Origin: Dorea sp. D27
GTDB taxonomy: Bacteria; Bacillota; Clostridia; Lachnospirales; Lachnospiraceae
Length of the DNA stretch: 62,350 bases
Direction: 5' to 3'
Assembly (NCBI RefSeq): GCF_001185345.1
Contig: NZ_KQ236744.1
Location: forward strand, 884,130 to 946,479
The position numbers and the translations under genes are program-made. Numbering within the stretch: position 1 is the first letter of the stretch; every line of letters begins with the position of its first letter. Positions 17,148-25,930 of the stretch are shown here, one piece after another. The notes under the pieces are model-generated. The model was given only the letters and a program-made list of their open reading frames with translations, was not told the DNA's origin and made no database searches.

Positions 17148-18476
17148 ATGAGATTGGAAGGTAAATCACTGAAAGGTGATTTTATAAGATTTATCATACC
17201 ATCTATCATTGCGCAGTGGGTATTTGCGCTTTATACGATGGTAGACGGTATCTTTGTTGCCAGGGGAGTATCGGAGGTGGCGCTGACTGCGGTCAATATA
17301 TCTATGCCCTATGTTATGGCGCTGTATGCGATATCTATTTTATTCGCGGTCGGTACATCTACCGTGGTGGCGATTTTGTTAGGAGAGAAGAATGTCAGGC
17401 GGGCAAATGAAGTCTTTACACAGAATATTGTGCTGCTTGTCCTCCTTTCTGTCATCGTCACAGCGGTTGTTATGCTGAATTTGGAACGGTTCGCGGATTT
17501 CCTTGGAGCAACGGCCCACAACAGAGAGTATGTACTTGATTATCTCGGTACGCTTGCACCGTTCTCCGGACTGTTTATACTGGCATATTCATTTGAGACA
17601 TTGATTAAGACGGATGGGTATCCGAAGCGGGCTACGATTATCGTGACAATTGGCTCTTTGATGAACGTGGTGCTGGATTATTTTATGGTTATGGAATGGG
17701 GCATGGGAATCAGTGGTGCCGCGCTTGCCACGGGTCTGTCCAATGTGGCGTTGATCGGGCTGTATCTGATGCATTTTCTGGGAGGCAAGGGGACTATTAA
17801 ATTCCGGAAGTTCAAGCTGGATCTGCTGCTTGTTTGGAGGGAATTCAAGAACGGGCTGCCGTCCGGTATTACGGAGCTGTCGACCGGGCTGATTATATTC
17901 CTGTTTAACCAGGCCATACTACATTACCTGAATGAGGACGCGCTCGTAAGCTATACGATTATTTCATACGTAAATTCTATCGCTATCATGTCCATGGTCG
18001 GAATTGCACAGGGGTACCAGCCACTAATCAGCTATTATTACGGTCAAAAGCGGATTGACCGCTGCCGGAAGCTGATGCGGTATGGAATTACGGCAGCAGT
18101 GGTCGTATCTGTCGTATTCACAGCGGGAAGCGTCATAGGGGCGAAAGGAATAGTAGGCATGTTCGTTGCTAAAGAGCTAACGGAGCTGAGCGCTTATTCC
18201 GTACATGTGATGTGCATATTCGTGCTGTCCTTCCTCGTAGCCGGTTATAATATAGTGATAGGCGGTTATTTTACAGCAGTAGAGAAGCCGGTATCGGCCA
18301 TGGTCATATCGGTGGCCAGAAGCATCGTCATGCTCGTATTGAGTCTTGGACTGCTGACCGCTTTGTTTGGAGGAAGCGGCATATGGTGGAGCCCGACTTT
18401 GGCAGAAAGCTTAACGCTCATCCTGACTATCGGCCTGTTTATACGTTATAAAAAGGGATGGAAAAAAGAAAATTAA
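17148..18476 (+). CDS. MATE-family efflux transporter
   Basis: A 442-residue protein with twelve hydrophobic segments in two halves, typical of the multi-antimicrobial extrusion family, which exports cationic compounds using sodium or proton gradients. The N-terminal helix starts DFIRFIIPSIIAQWVF and lacks a signal peptide. It is divergent from, and probably activated by, the MerR regulator at 16193-16990. Substrate unknown. AAGGAGAGATT precedes the ATG. Confidence 0.9.
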   Translation: MRLEGKSLKGDFIRFIIPSIIAQWVFALYTMVDGIFVARGVSEVALTAVNISMPYVMALYAISILFAVGTSTVVAILLGEKNVRRANEVFTQNIVLLVLLSVIVTAVVMLNLERFADFLGATAHNREYVLDYLGTLAPFSGLFILAYSFETLIKTDGYPKRATIIVTIGSLMNVVLDYFMVMEWGMGISGAALATGLSNVALIGLYLMHFLGGKGTIKFRKFKLDLLLVWREFKNGLPSGITELSTGLIIFLFNQAILHYLNEDALVSYTIISYVNSIAIMSMVGIAQGYQPLISYYYGQKRIDRCRKLMRYGITAAVVVSVVFTAGSVIGAKGIVGMFVAKELTELSAYSVHVMCIFVLSFLVAGYNIVIGGYFTAVEKPVSAMVISVARSIVMLVLSLGLLTALFGGSGIWWSPTLAESLTLILTIGLFIRYKKGWKKEN

Positions 18477-18557
18477 AAAGTTGCAAAAAAAGGCTTGATT
18501 TTTGTGTTCTATTTGGTATAATAATACATGTTCCGTCAAAGAAATGACGAGCTGTAT

Positions 18558-18628
18558 TGCGGATTGGTGTAATGGCAGCACAGCAGACTCTGACTCTGTT
18601 AGTAGAGGTTCAAATCCTCTATCCGTAG
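18558..18628 (+). tRNA. tRNA-Gln (CUG)
   Basis: A complete cloverleaf of about 71 bases: acceptor 18558-18564 with 18621-18627, anticodon stem GCAGA/TCTGT around loop CTCTGAC (anticodon CTG), and T arm AGAGG/CCTCT around TTCAAAT. It lies 62 bases ahead of tRNA-Pro. Confidence 0.9.
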
Positions 18629-18689
18629 TTCCTTGGCAGGGGCGCCGGATTTCTCTTTTACAGAGAGTCCGGTTAACTAAATAGAATAT

Positions 18690-18763
<74 letters not shown>

Positions 18764-18769
18764 TTTTAC

Positions 18770-18790
18770 CCCCATTTTATGGGGTTTTTT
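18770..18790 (+). terminator. Terminator of the tRNA operon
   Basis: CCCCAT (18770-18775) pairs with ATGGGG (18779-18784), followed by six T residues. Confidence 0.8.
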
Positions 18791-18832
18791 CAATTTTTAG
18801 GTGTTAAAAAAGTTGGTTGGCTTTGGTTGGGA

Positions 18833-19040
18833 TTATCCAGTGTGTGCCAGATTCTTGAATTTGGCATTTCTGTTTTGGATAATTTCTTTCTTTTCAGCAA
18901 GGTTTGAGGTGTCATAGGTATAATATTTATTGTTGACCTCTGTAGTATGTCCTGGCATACTTGCAACGATAGATTTCGGCGTTCCTTTGGCTTGTAAGTC
19001 CGAACTGGTAGTTTTGCGCAGTTTGGTGATACCGCCGCAG
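18833..19040 (-). pseudogene. Truncated tyrosine integrase, C-terminal remnant
   Basis: Read on the minus strand, about 65 codons ending at 18833 encode the tail of a phage/ICE tyrosine recombinase: an Arg in KLRKTTSSDL, the GHTTEVNNKYYTYDTS block with the catalytic tyrosine, and a short helix to the stop. The N-terminal 300 or so residues are missing. Its position 70 bases from tRNA-Pro is the classic place for an integrase next to its attachment site. Upstream it joins, in a different frame, the fragment at 19030-19227. Confidence 0.8.
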
Positions 19041-19227
19041 TTCCAATATTACGGATTGTCTCATTAATTCCCCAATACTTGTAAACAACAGTTAGCGCTG
19101 TGTCTCGTGTGCCTTGATTGCTCAATGACATGCTGTTACGGACATGATAATCGGGCAGACTGATGTAATAGCACATTCCGGCAATTAAACAGAGTAATAA
19201 AAGTATAGATATGACTTTTCTTTTCAT
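19030..19227 (-). pseudogene. Fragment of a small exported protein, fused to integrase scar
   Basis: ATG at 19227 opens with a signal-like segment (MKRKVISILLLLCLIAGMCYY) minus its last residues being mature sequence, and continues about 60 residues to YKYWGINETIRNI. From there the frame runs out of register into the integrase remnant down to 18790, giving a 145-residue chimera whose second half is not a natural protein. The original gene appears cut by a deletion that joined it to the integrase tail. Identity unknown. Confidence 0.5.
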
Positions 19228-19326
19228 GTGTATGTACCTCTTTTTCCTATGTCCTCTGATGGGATGACTATATAGTAATTACTACATAAAGATTTATTAA
19301 ATATACTTTGTGTAGGGGTGATGCGC

Positions 19327-19371
19327 ATGAATTATGGACATTTAGAATTAAGGATAGAAGAACTGTTGAAA
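19327..19371 (+). pseudogene. Start of an XRE-type regulator, broken
   Basis: An ATG at 19327 encodes MNYGHLELRIEELLK and then a stop. This resembles the first helix of small Cro/CI-type regulators of mobile elements. The rest is absent. The stretch 19372-19478 shows no intact frame; it belongs to the AT-rich scar. Confidence 0.35.
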
Positions 19372-19478
19372 TAACGGGGGATCAGTTGCCCTGTTTTTGG
19401 TATCTCGTGGAATCCGCTGAAACTCAGCGCAGTATAGCAAGGAGAATTATTATTTTCCTTGAAGCTAGGCGAGTATAA

Positions 19479-19814
19479 TTTGGTGATTATGGTGATGAAG
19501 CATTTCGTCAATGTATAGAATCAGTTACAAAAATTAAAGAGTATTTATCTTCTGAATTACCAGCAATAGATGATAACTCTGAATTAAACGCCTACATACG
19601 TTCCATGAGAAATTCATGTAATAAGTTTTTAAGCTGTTTTCCACAGAATATACAGGATAAATGTAGATACTGTAAAGAGGGAAATCCAGAATATTGGTAC
19701 TTTGTTTCTACAATTGGTGAACTTAGAGGAGTTTCTGGTATTATGATTGGTCAAATTGCTAAAGCATATGGTTTAGATGTTGAAGATGATTTGGCTCGAA
19801 TAATTCCGGACTAA
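19479..19814 (+). pseudogene. Hypothetical protein, probably missing its start
   Basis: The frame is open from just after a stop at 19476 to 19814, about 111 codons (GDYGDEAFRQCIESV... to ...DDLARIIPD), but the first ATG is at 19605, leaving only 69 residues. The upstream half reads as good protein with conserved-looking acidic and aromatic residues, so I think a start was lost or a frameshift occurred. A short CRYC metal-binding-like pair follows. Family not recognised; AT-rich like its neighbours. Confidence 0.45.
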
Positions 19815-19854
19815 TTCTTGTAAAAAAATTCGGAAGTCGTGGAGATTTAAGATA

Positions 19855-20235
19855 ATGAAATATAAAGTGGATGATAAAGAACTTAGTGCCCCTATCTTTG
19901 TACCTTTTGTAAATCAAATATGGAAAGGCAATTATGATATGGAGAAAACACAGGCCGCATTATCTAAAACAATAAACATCACAGCTTATGATGATGCAAT
20001 ACTTGTAGGATGTTTGCGTATTCTTACGGACGGTTATTATTTTGGAACAATTACAGAGTTGCTTGTTCTGCCGAAATACCAGAAACAAGGTATTGGAAGT
20101 AAGCTTCTCCAGCTTGCAAAAGAAAACACGCCTACTATGCTTTATTTTGGTGCACAACCGGGTATAGAATCTTTTTACCAAAAGAATGGTTGTCAAAAGA
20201 GCCTGCAATCCTACGCGATAGAAAAGAACAGGTAA
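19855..20235 (+). CDS. GNAT-family N-acetyltransferase
   Basis: A 126-residue single-domain GNAT acetyltransferase. The acetyl-CoA site follows the pattern LLVLPKYQKQGIGSKLLQLA and the C-terminal strand ends in FYQKNGCQKS. The substrate is unknown. Base composition is clearly AT-richer than the chromosome, so it came with, or drifted in, the mobile scar. It seems intact. Confidence 0.78.
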   Translation: MKYKVDDKELSAPIFVPFVNQIWKGNYDMEKTQAALSKTINITAYDDAILVGCLRILTDGYYFGTITELLVLPKYQKQGIGSKLLQLAKENTPTMLYFGAQPGIESFYQKNGCQKSLQSYAIEKNR

Positions 20236-20432
20236 TTATTAATCTGTGATTGGTTTCAATAAACAGGTAGAAACGAATTGCTATTTAGCAGTTGCTTTGC
20301 TAAAATATAACTAGGTGTTACCATAACGGAATAGGCGGTTTGCCCTCTGACAGAGGGACTGAACCCTCTGATTACATAGAAATCTAAATTGGATTTATCT
20401 AATTGGGAAATCTAGGAAAGGAGGGCGAATGT

Positions 20433-20525
20433 ATGAGTGATTTTGAAATGCTCTCCATCGTACTAATGATTCTTGCAATCATTGTAACGATTCTAGTTGC
20501 ATACATAAACCATACAAAAAAGTAA
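20433..20525 (+). CDS. Holin-like type I toxin peptide
   Basis: Thirty codons starting ATG 20433 after AAAGGAGGGCG. The peptide begins MSDFEMLSIVLMILAII, is one hydrophobic helix of about 20 residues, and ends in a basic tail (NHTKK). This matches the Firmicutes putative holin-like toxins of type I toxin-antitoxin pairs, which damage the membrane when an antisense RNA does not block translation. An antisense promoter was not located with confidence. It is too short for ordinary gene callers. Confidence 0.75.
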   Translation: MSDFEMLSIVLMILAIIVTILVAYINHTKK

Positions 20526-20558
20526 CCGCCCCCCTACCAAGGAAAAGTTACTTTTTTT
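20517..20558. terminator. Terminator of the toxin gene, possibly bidirectional
   Basis: AAAAGTAAC (20518-20526) pairs with GTTACTTTT (20547-20555), with T and A runs on the two sides, so it can end both the toxin mRNA and an antisense RNA. Confidence 0.7.
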
Positions 20559-20626
20559 GTATAACTGATTAAATTGGGAAACCGTTTATCGGTAACACCT
20601 TTTATAGTTATATATTAACAAGTATA

Positions 20627-20812
20627 TTGAAAAATGTCAAATCATTGCTAAAATTTATGTTAAATAGTTGCAGTCATGCAAAAGAAAACCTTGCTTCTGC
20701 AAAGGTACTTGAAAAGCTTGGCCTTGTTTATGAAAGAGATGGTATTACTTCCCATGTCGACGGGGTTCGTCACTTTGATAACCGAGAATATTTTTTAGAG
20801 CTGGACAGTTGA
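20627..20812 (+). pseudogene. C-terminal fragment of a RimJ/RimL-type acetyltransferase
   Basis: Only the last 45 or so residues resemble a protein: KENLASAKVLEKLGLVYERD followed by a tail with HVDGVRHFDNREYF. This is the end of a ribosomal-protein-type GNAT enzyme, in which Asn-x-x-Ser-x-x-Val-Leu-Glu-Lys-Leu-Gly is conserved. The N-terminal two thirds are gone; the cassette at 20303-20612 sits directly in front. Confidence 0.65.
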
Positions 20813-20851
20813 ATTCAATTTAGAGTGTTATGAAAATCAGAATTTATAGAG

Positions 20852-21139
20852 GTGTTTTATTTTTACTTGGAGCAATACGGTGTCATTGATGTACACTACA
20901 TAAAACGTATTCACCGACAAAAAGATTTCAACGCAGTTAAAGAGGGTGAATTACCTGTTCGTCTTACAAGAAATGTAGGTAAGGTAACGTATGTCTTATA
21001 TTGGGTACTGGAAAATGAAGAAGCTCATGCAAGAGTTTCAAAGCTTGGCGTAGAAAAATTCTATAAACATTGGAATAGGTGTTTAACCACAATGCCCAAA
21101 ATAATCTTGGGTGAAAATATCTCAGATTACCTGATGTGA
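20852..21139 (+). CDS. Hypothetical protein, possibly 5 prime truncated
   Basis: A 95-residue frame with GTG start, beginning FYFYLEQYGVIDVHYIKRIH. It reads as folded soluble protein with charged helices and no motif I recognise. There is no good ribosome site before the GTG, so it may be the C-terminal part of a longer gene like its broken neighbours. It is AT-rich. Confidence 0.4.
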   Translation: MFYFYLEQYGVIDVHYIKRIHRQKDFNAVKEGELPVRLTRNVGKVTYVLYWVLENEEAHARVSKLGVEKFYKHWNRCLTTMPKIILGENISDYLM

Positions 21140-21184
21140 ACACCTCAAAGCCTCTTGATATCCACAGGAAAAGGAGAAATATGG

Positions 21185-21817
21185 ATGCTTATTCGAAATG
21201 AAGAAACAAAAGATTATGAAGTAGTAGAGGCAATCACAAGAAAGGCTTTCTATAATTTGTATGTACCAGGCTGCGTAGAGCACTATCTCGTCCACATCAT
21301 GCGCCAGCATGAAGACTTTGTGCCGGAATTGGACTTTGTGGTTGAAGAGGATGGACACGTCATTGGAAATATCATGTATACAAAGGCCAGGCTGGTTGAC
21401 GAGGCAAAGAAAGAAAAACAGATACTGACTTTCGGCCCAGTCAGTGTACTGCCGGAATATCAGCGGATGGGATATGGAAAAATGCTGATGGAACATTCCT
21501 TTGAGAAAGCGTTAGAGCTCGGCTATGATGCTATCGTGATATTTGGAATTCCAGGCAATTATGTAGGACGTGGTTTCAAAAGCTGCAAAAAATACAATAT
21601 ATGTATTGACAATGGCACATATCCGGCAGCGATGATGGTAAAAGAGCTGAAGGCAGGAGCGCTCAACGGAAGAAAGTGGATATATTACAATAGTCCTGTC
21701 ATGCAGATGGATGAAAAGGATGCACAGAGCTTTGATGATGCTTTAGAAAAGATGGAAAAGCGGTACGAGCCAAGTCAGGAGGAGTTTTATATCCTCAGCA
21801 ATTCGTATGTGCATTAG
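21185..21817 (+). CDS. GNAT-family N-acetyltransferase
   Basis: A 210-residue acetyltransferase of the GNAT fold. The acetyl-CoA loop is in PVSVLPEYQRMGYGKMLM (about residues 80-100), followed by ALELGYDAIVIFGIPGNYV typical of the YhbS-like group. The substrate is unknown. ATG 21185 lies eight bases after AAGGAG; an upstream in-frame TTG at 21155 is not needed. Composition returns to chromosome-like here, marking the right edge of the AT-rich scar. Confidence 0.82.
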   Translation: MLIRNEETKDYEVVEAITRKAFYNLYVPGCVEHYLVHIMRQHEDFVPELDFVVEEDGHVIGNIMYTKARLVDEAKKEKQILTFGPVSVLPEYQRMGYGKMLMEHSFEKALELGYDAIVIFGIPGNYVGRGFKSCKKYNICIDNGTYPAAMMVKELKAGALNGRKWIYYNSPVMQMDEKDAQSFDDALEKMEKRYEPSQEEFYILSNSYVH

Positions 21818-21959
21818 GTATAATTCTCGATAATCAGGCAATAACCATTACGAAAGCGACCAACGAGATGCGGCTGCACAGAACGATATAAACGCATGAC
21901 TTCAGAGGGATGGGATATCATCGGCTTTTTGATGGGTTAGGAAATCAGGAGGAAGTATT

Positions 21960-22421
21960 ATGAAGCTTCACTATGAAGCGGTTACAGAAGAACTGCGCCA
22001 GGAGGTACTTGCACTTGGGACGGCGGAGGGCCAGGAAGGGTATATAGAGCCTGTATCCCAATGCCTGGAAGAGGCTTGCGGCGACCACCGCTGGAAGCCT
22101 GTGGCCATATGTGATAGAGACACAGTGGTGGGATTTGCCATGTACGGATATTTTCTGCCTGAATATCCCCCGCAAGGCCGGCTTTGGTTTGACCGCCTGC
22201 TCATAGATGCCCGTTATCAGGGGAAAGGGTATGGGAAAGCGGCCATGGCGGATTTGCTGCAGCGTCTTTGCCGTGAATATCCGGACCGGGAAAAGATTTA
22301 CCTGAGCGTCATCCGGGAAAATGAGACGGCCATCTCTCTTTACGAGCAATTTGGATTCTCCTTTAACGGCGAGAGAGATACGAAGGGGGAATATGTAATG
22401 GTAAAGGAAGTGGAAAAATAG
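21960..22421 (+). CDS. Diamine/polyamine-type GNAT acetyltransferase
   Basis: A 153-residue GNAT protein resembling Bacillus BltD/PaiA-type spermine or spermidine acetyltransferases: the segment GYIEPVSQCLEEA at the N terminus, RLLIDARYQGKGYGKAAM for acetyl-CoA and the end SLYEQFGFSFNGE. It probably acetylates polyamines or a similar amine. AGGAGGAAG precedes the ATG. About 140 bases between it and the previous GNAT gene hold no gene. Confidence 0.75.
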   Translation: MKLHYEAVTEELRQEVLALGTAEGQEGYIEPVSQCLEEACGDHRWKPVAICDRDTVVGFAMYGYFLPEYPPQGRLWFDRLLIDARYQGKGYGKAAMADLLQRLCREYPDREKIYLSVIRENETAISLYEQFGFSFNGERDTKGEYVMVKEVEK

Positions 22422-22452
22422 TAATCGAAACGGATGCACATGCTCAAAAGTT

Positions 22453-22486
22453 AAGCTGCCGTGATACGATACACGGCAGCTTTTCT
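22453..22486. terminator. Terminator between convergent genes
   Basis: AAGCTGCCGTG (22453-22463) pairs with CACGGCAGCTT (22472-22482), an 11-bp perfect stem followed by T residues. Confidence 0.85.
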
Positions 22487-22510
22487 GATGCGGGAAAGCA
22501 ATAATACCCG

Positions 22511-24433
22511 CTATAGCCCGCATTCCACATACATTGCATGGATATCATCCTGGTAGATATCAAGCTGCGCCCGGCTTGGAAATGACAGCTGTGTGCCTTG
22601 CTGCGTGACGCTTAGGCCGGCCGCGTAAGTCGCAAAGCAGATGCTGTAAGGAAGATCGTTCCCTTCCCCTAGAGATACGGCCAGGGCGCTGATGAAACAG
22701 TTTGCGGCACCCGTAGTATCTACTGGTGTGAAAGGGGCGGCACGGAAAAAGTGGCTATACTCAGAGTTCTTTAAATAACAGCCTCTGGCTCCCAGTGTGA
22801 CGATAATCGTATTCTGACACATATGATACAGCCGCTCGGCTTTCTCCTGGATCGTATCATTCCCACCCGCTAACACGGCCAGCTCGGCTTCGTTCGGCAC
22901 GAGATAATCAATCTTGCGCAGCAGCGTCTGCTCGATTTTTCCTGTAGTAGAAGGCTTTAGAAAAATCTTAACGTTCAGCTTCTGGCAGCGCTTGATTGCG
23001 TAAGCGACGACTTCGGGAGCCAGCTCTGTAGAAATGAGGCAGTAGTCTGTGTTGGTCAGAAGGTGGGTGCATTTGTTAAGCTGTTCCACGTCAAAAAACG
23101 AATTGGCGCCCGGATAAGATATGACACAGCTGTTATTGCCGTCCGGCACGGCAATAAACGCTTTGCCGGTGGAGGTGGAACCGTCTATATATATGCCATC
23201 TGTCTTAATGTTGTAAGTTGACAAAGTATCCGATATGGTATGCCCTTCCGCATCGTCGCCAAGCCTTCCTATGGCATAGACAAATCCTCCCAGCTTTCCG
23301 GCACCGATTGCCTGGTTGATGCCCTTTCCGCCTGGTGTGCTGAAGATATTGTTAGAAACGATAAGCTCCCCGGGAGAGGGAATCTTTTTTGTACTTATAA
23401 TGATATCCATAGTCATATTGCCGATAACCGCAATCTTTGTCCTGCATGCGCTCGGAAGAGCAAGGCTATCCCCCTTGTGGATGACGGGCTCTATGCTTAG
23501 CGACTTAGGACGTACCGCATGGGTTTCCACCATGTCCAGAATGGATTTCGTGGCCACTTTGCCTAGCGTATCATAAGGGAGCTCTACAGAAGTGACAGGA
23601 GGATACAGAATCTGGGCCAATTCGTTCGTTTCACCACAGACAATAGATACCTCGTCCGGAATGGAAAGGTTCATCTCGTGTAAAAACGTATAGGCGCTTG
23701 CAGCGAGTACCGCGTTCTGGCAGTATAAGGCCGTAATATCCTGCTCAAACAATTGTTCAAATGCAGCATGTGTGTTGTGGGCATCGGATTTACATGAGAT
23801 AATAAGGCTTTCATCGCGGGACAGTGAACTTTCAAACAAAGCACGAAGATACCCATTGCCGGCGGATGTGCTGTTGTCTGAAGCCGCATCCAGCACACAG
23901 CCTATGCGCGTATGTCCGTGATTTATAAGCAGCCTTACCGCGGTATATGCGATAGAAGAATAATCATAGCGTATGCAGACCTGGTTAGCGATTGGCTTCT
24001 CATATAAGAAGACTGACGGAATGCCGGAGCTGTTCCCCTTGTTAAAGGATTCTATATACCGTTCGTCGACGGCGTGAAAGATGATACCTTCGACACGCTT
24101 GGATCGAAGAACGTTCAACTGGCGTTCCAGCGAATAATCGGATGCATCAAGCGTACAGAGCAGGAGGCTGTATCCACTGGCTGACAGATTCTGCTCCAAC
24201 GTAGTTATAAGTTCTCTTTTCATGAGGGACGGGTGGATGACGAGAGCAATCATGAAACTTTTGCCCGTCTGTGTCTCCTTGATATTCGAATAAGGAGTAT
24301 AGTTATATTCTTTTATGACAGCGAGCACCCTCTCACGGGTTGCTTCGCTGATATCATGATCTTTTTGGTTCAGCACTTTAGACACTGTGGACACGGATAC
24401 GTTTGCAGCAGCGGCGATATCGCGTATGTTCAT
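22511..24433 (-). CDS. LacI regulator fused to a PfkB-type (pseudo)kinase
   Basis: A 640-residue fusion. Residues 1-55 are a LacI helix-turn-helix (DIAAAANVSVSTVSKVLNQ), about 60-330 a periplasmic-binding-like sensor, and about 340-640 a ribokinase/PfkB domain with the first signature GGKGINQAIGAGKLGG. The second signature, normally DTTGAGD with the catalytic Asp, reads DTTGAANCF, so both the anion-hole Gly and the base are changed and kinase activity is doubtful. It likely represses the divergent operon at 24733-32597, sensing sugar through one or both ligand domains. GGAGGTAG precedes the ATG. Confidence 0.9.
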   Translation of the reverse strand: MNIRDIAAAANVSVSTVSKVLNQKDHDISEATRERVLAVIKEYNYTPYSNIKETQTGKSFMIALVIHPSLMKRELITTLEQNLSASGYSLLLCTLDASDYSLERQLNVLRSKRVEGIIFHAVDERYIESFNKGNSSGIPSVFLYEKPIANQVCIRYDYSSIAYTAVRLLINHGHTRIGCVLDAASDNSTSAGNGYLRALFESSLSRDESLIISCKSDAHNTHAAFEQLFEQDITALYCQNAVLAASAYTFLHEMNLSIPDEVSIVCGETNELAQILYPPVTSVELPYDTLGKVATKSILDMVETHAVRPKSLSIEPVIHKGDSLALPSACRTKIAVIGNMTMDIIISTKKIPSPGELIVSNNIFSTPGGKGINQAIGAGKLGGFVYAIGRLGDDAEGHTISDTLSTYNIKTDGIYIDGSTSTGKAFIAVPDGNNSCVISYPGANSFFDVEQLNKCTHLLTNTDYCLISTELAPEVVAYAIKRCQKLNVKIFLKPSTTGKIEQTLLRKIDYLVPNEAELAVLAGGNDTIQEKAERLYHMCQNTIIVTLGARGCYLKNSEYSHFFRAAPFTPVDTTGAANCFISALAVSLGEGNDLPYSICFATYAAGLSVTQQGTQLSFPSRAQLDIYQDDIHAMYVECGL

Positions 24434-24508
24434 TTTTCTACCTCCATCCCTTAGGGCCTTTTTTTAAGTATCTCATTGTAAAAACGAAAAGTCAACTAGC
24501 ATAAACGT

Positions 24509-24520
24509 GTTTCGTAAATG
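24509..24520. promoter_or_regulatory. Candidate operator near the LacI-kinase gene
   Basis: GTTTCGTAAATG shares TTTCGTAAA with 24708-24719 in front of the divergent operon. It lies in the leader of the regulator gene and may give autoregulation. Confidence 0.4.
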
Positions 24521-24652
24521 GTTTCGGAACTCGTTTTTTTTAGATGGATGGAAAATTATACCTGCTGACTTTAATCTGCAAAGAGCATAAAATGTAAGAT
24601 ATATGGTAGATATGCACAAAAATATTATGACATATTTGGTAAAACAACTATA

Positions 24653-24719
24653 TTGCATAAATCATTATGTAAGTATATAATGTAACTACAAATTGTTTAG
24701 TAAACATATTTCGTAAACG
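24653..24719 (+). promoter_or_regulatory. Promoter and operators of the M24/ABC operon
   Basis: TTGCAT (24653-24658), 17 bases, TATAAT (24676-24681). Just downstream are GTTTAGTAAAC (24695-24705) and ATTTCGTAAACG (24708-24719), two related operator-like half-palindromes where a LacI-type repressor would block transcription. The rest of 24434-24732 holds no gene. Confidence 0.6.
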
Positions 24720-24732
24720 AGGAAGTGAATAC

Positions 24733-25893
24733 ATGGACAGGACAGACAAAGTAAGAAACGAGTTGGAAAAAGCGGGTGCAGACGTGGCCGTACTCGTGTC
24801 GGCTCCTGATGTCACCTACGCCGGAGGGTATGAAGTTCCATATTGGCCGGCATTTATGGGTGATATGAGCAGAGGGCTCCCTATGGCATCTCTCTGTATC
24901 GGATCAGAGACCGGTATTATACAGCATGTTGCATCAGAATTTTACAAAAGCAGGCTGAAAAGGGCTGGCAGACATGAGGTCAGCTACTTTCGTTCTTTTT
25001 CCCATACCGAAAGGAACGATGTAGCGCTTAACTTCAAAGATGCGCTCCTTGAAGCGGTAGACATTTGTTCAGGAAGTACGCGGCAGATGACAATCGGGAT
25101 TGAGCCGGAGCAGTGTCCGGCATACGTTATGGAGATTCTGAAGGAGGCGTATCCACAGGCTTCCTTCCTCGATATCAGCGTTTGCATGGAACGCGCAAGA
25201 TACATAAAGACGCAGGAAGAGATAAGCCTGCTGGAAAGAGCGGCTCTTGTGGCAGATGCCGCTCAGGAACGCCTGTATGAGATATCGAAAGAAGAAGGAG
25301 ATTATACGGAACTGGATGTCTGGTTTGAAGTGCAGAAGGCAGTGTCCGGAATGAACAAAGGCCTCACCCCGTTCGTAGGAGAACTGGTAAGCGGCCCAAG
25401 AACGGGCCTGAGCGATTATCCGCTTGGCCCTTCCGACAGAAAGATTGAGAGAGGGGACATTGCAATCATGGATATCAGCCCAAGGGTGGGGGGCTACTGG
25501 GCAGACTGTTCTAATTCGGTCGTATTCTGGGATGCCCCGGACGAAGAACAGACAAGATACTTTTCCGCGGTCAAAGAGATCTATGACATTGGGAGGGACG
25601 CCATATATCCGGGCGTGACATTCCGGGAAGTCAATAGGAAGATGGAAGAGGCGTACAGGAAAAACGGATTTGAGATATGCAGCTATCAGGGGCATCAGAT
25701 AGGTGCCAGTGTGAATGAGGTACCAAGATTCACGTACCGAGATGAAGCCGTACTGGAAGAAAATATGGTAGTGTGCATAGAACCGCAGATTTACTCCGGA
25801 CCGTCCGGGAAGACAGGAGTCAGGCTGGAACGCATGCTTCATGTCACAAAGAACGGGGCAAGGGAGCTGAACCACTTCAGATGGGGACTGTGA
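24733..25893 (+). CDS. M24-family metallopeptidase (Xaa-Pro peptidase/creatinase fold)
   Basis: A 386-residue pita-bread enzyme. The N-terminal creatinase-like domain (about 1-145) precedes the catalytic domain, in which the five metal ligands can be seen: MDISP, ADCSN, GHQIG, CIEPQI and VRLER. It should therefore bind two metal ions and cleave an amide bond, as in aminopeptidase P, prolidase or creatinase. Its place as first gene of an ABC-transporter operon suggests it processes the imported compound inside the cell rather than general peptides. Confidence 0.82.
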   Translation: MDRTDKVRNELEKAGADVAVLVSAPDVTYAGGYEVPYWPAFMGDMSRGLPMASLCIGSETGIIQHVASEFYKSRLKRAGRHEVSYFRSFSHTERNDVALNFKDALLEAVDICSGSTRQMTIGIEPEQCPAYVMEILKEAYPQASFLDISVCMERARYIKTQEEISLLERAALVADAAQERLYEISKEEGDYTELDVWFEVQKAVSGMNKGLTPFVGELVSGPRTGLSDYPLGPSDRKIERGDIAIMDISPRVGGYWADCSNSVVFWDAPDEEQTRYFSAVKEIYDIGRDAIYPGVTFREVNRKMEEAYRKNGFEICSYQGHQIGASVNEVPRFTYRDEAVLEENMVVCIEPQIYSGPSGKTGVRLERMLHVTKNGARELNHFRWGL

Positions 25894-25930
25894 TAACAGA
25901 ATTGATAAGCATACGCTTTCAATAATACAA

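Larger units (their letters stand above)
20303..20612. mobile_element. Inverted-repeat-flanked cassette with a type I toxin
   Basis: AGGTGTTACC (20313-20322) and GGTAACACCT (20591-20600) are perfect inverted repeats, and the outer bases ATATAACT / AGTTATAT extend the symmetry. The roughly 290-bp interior contains a 30-codon membrane peptide gene, its terminator and hairpins near 20343-20380. No transposase is present, so it looks like a small non-autonomous cassette. Confidence 0.55.

Noticed and set aside
18764..21150. Second copy of the tRNA-Pro 3 prime end as the right attachment site
   Set aside because: I looked for a repeat of the tRNA end through the AT-rich scar and saw none, so the element boundary on the right is not defined.
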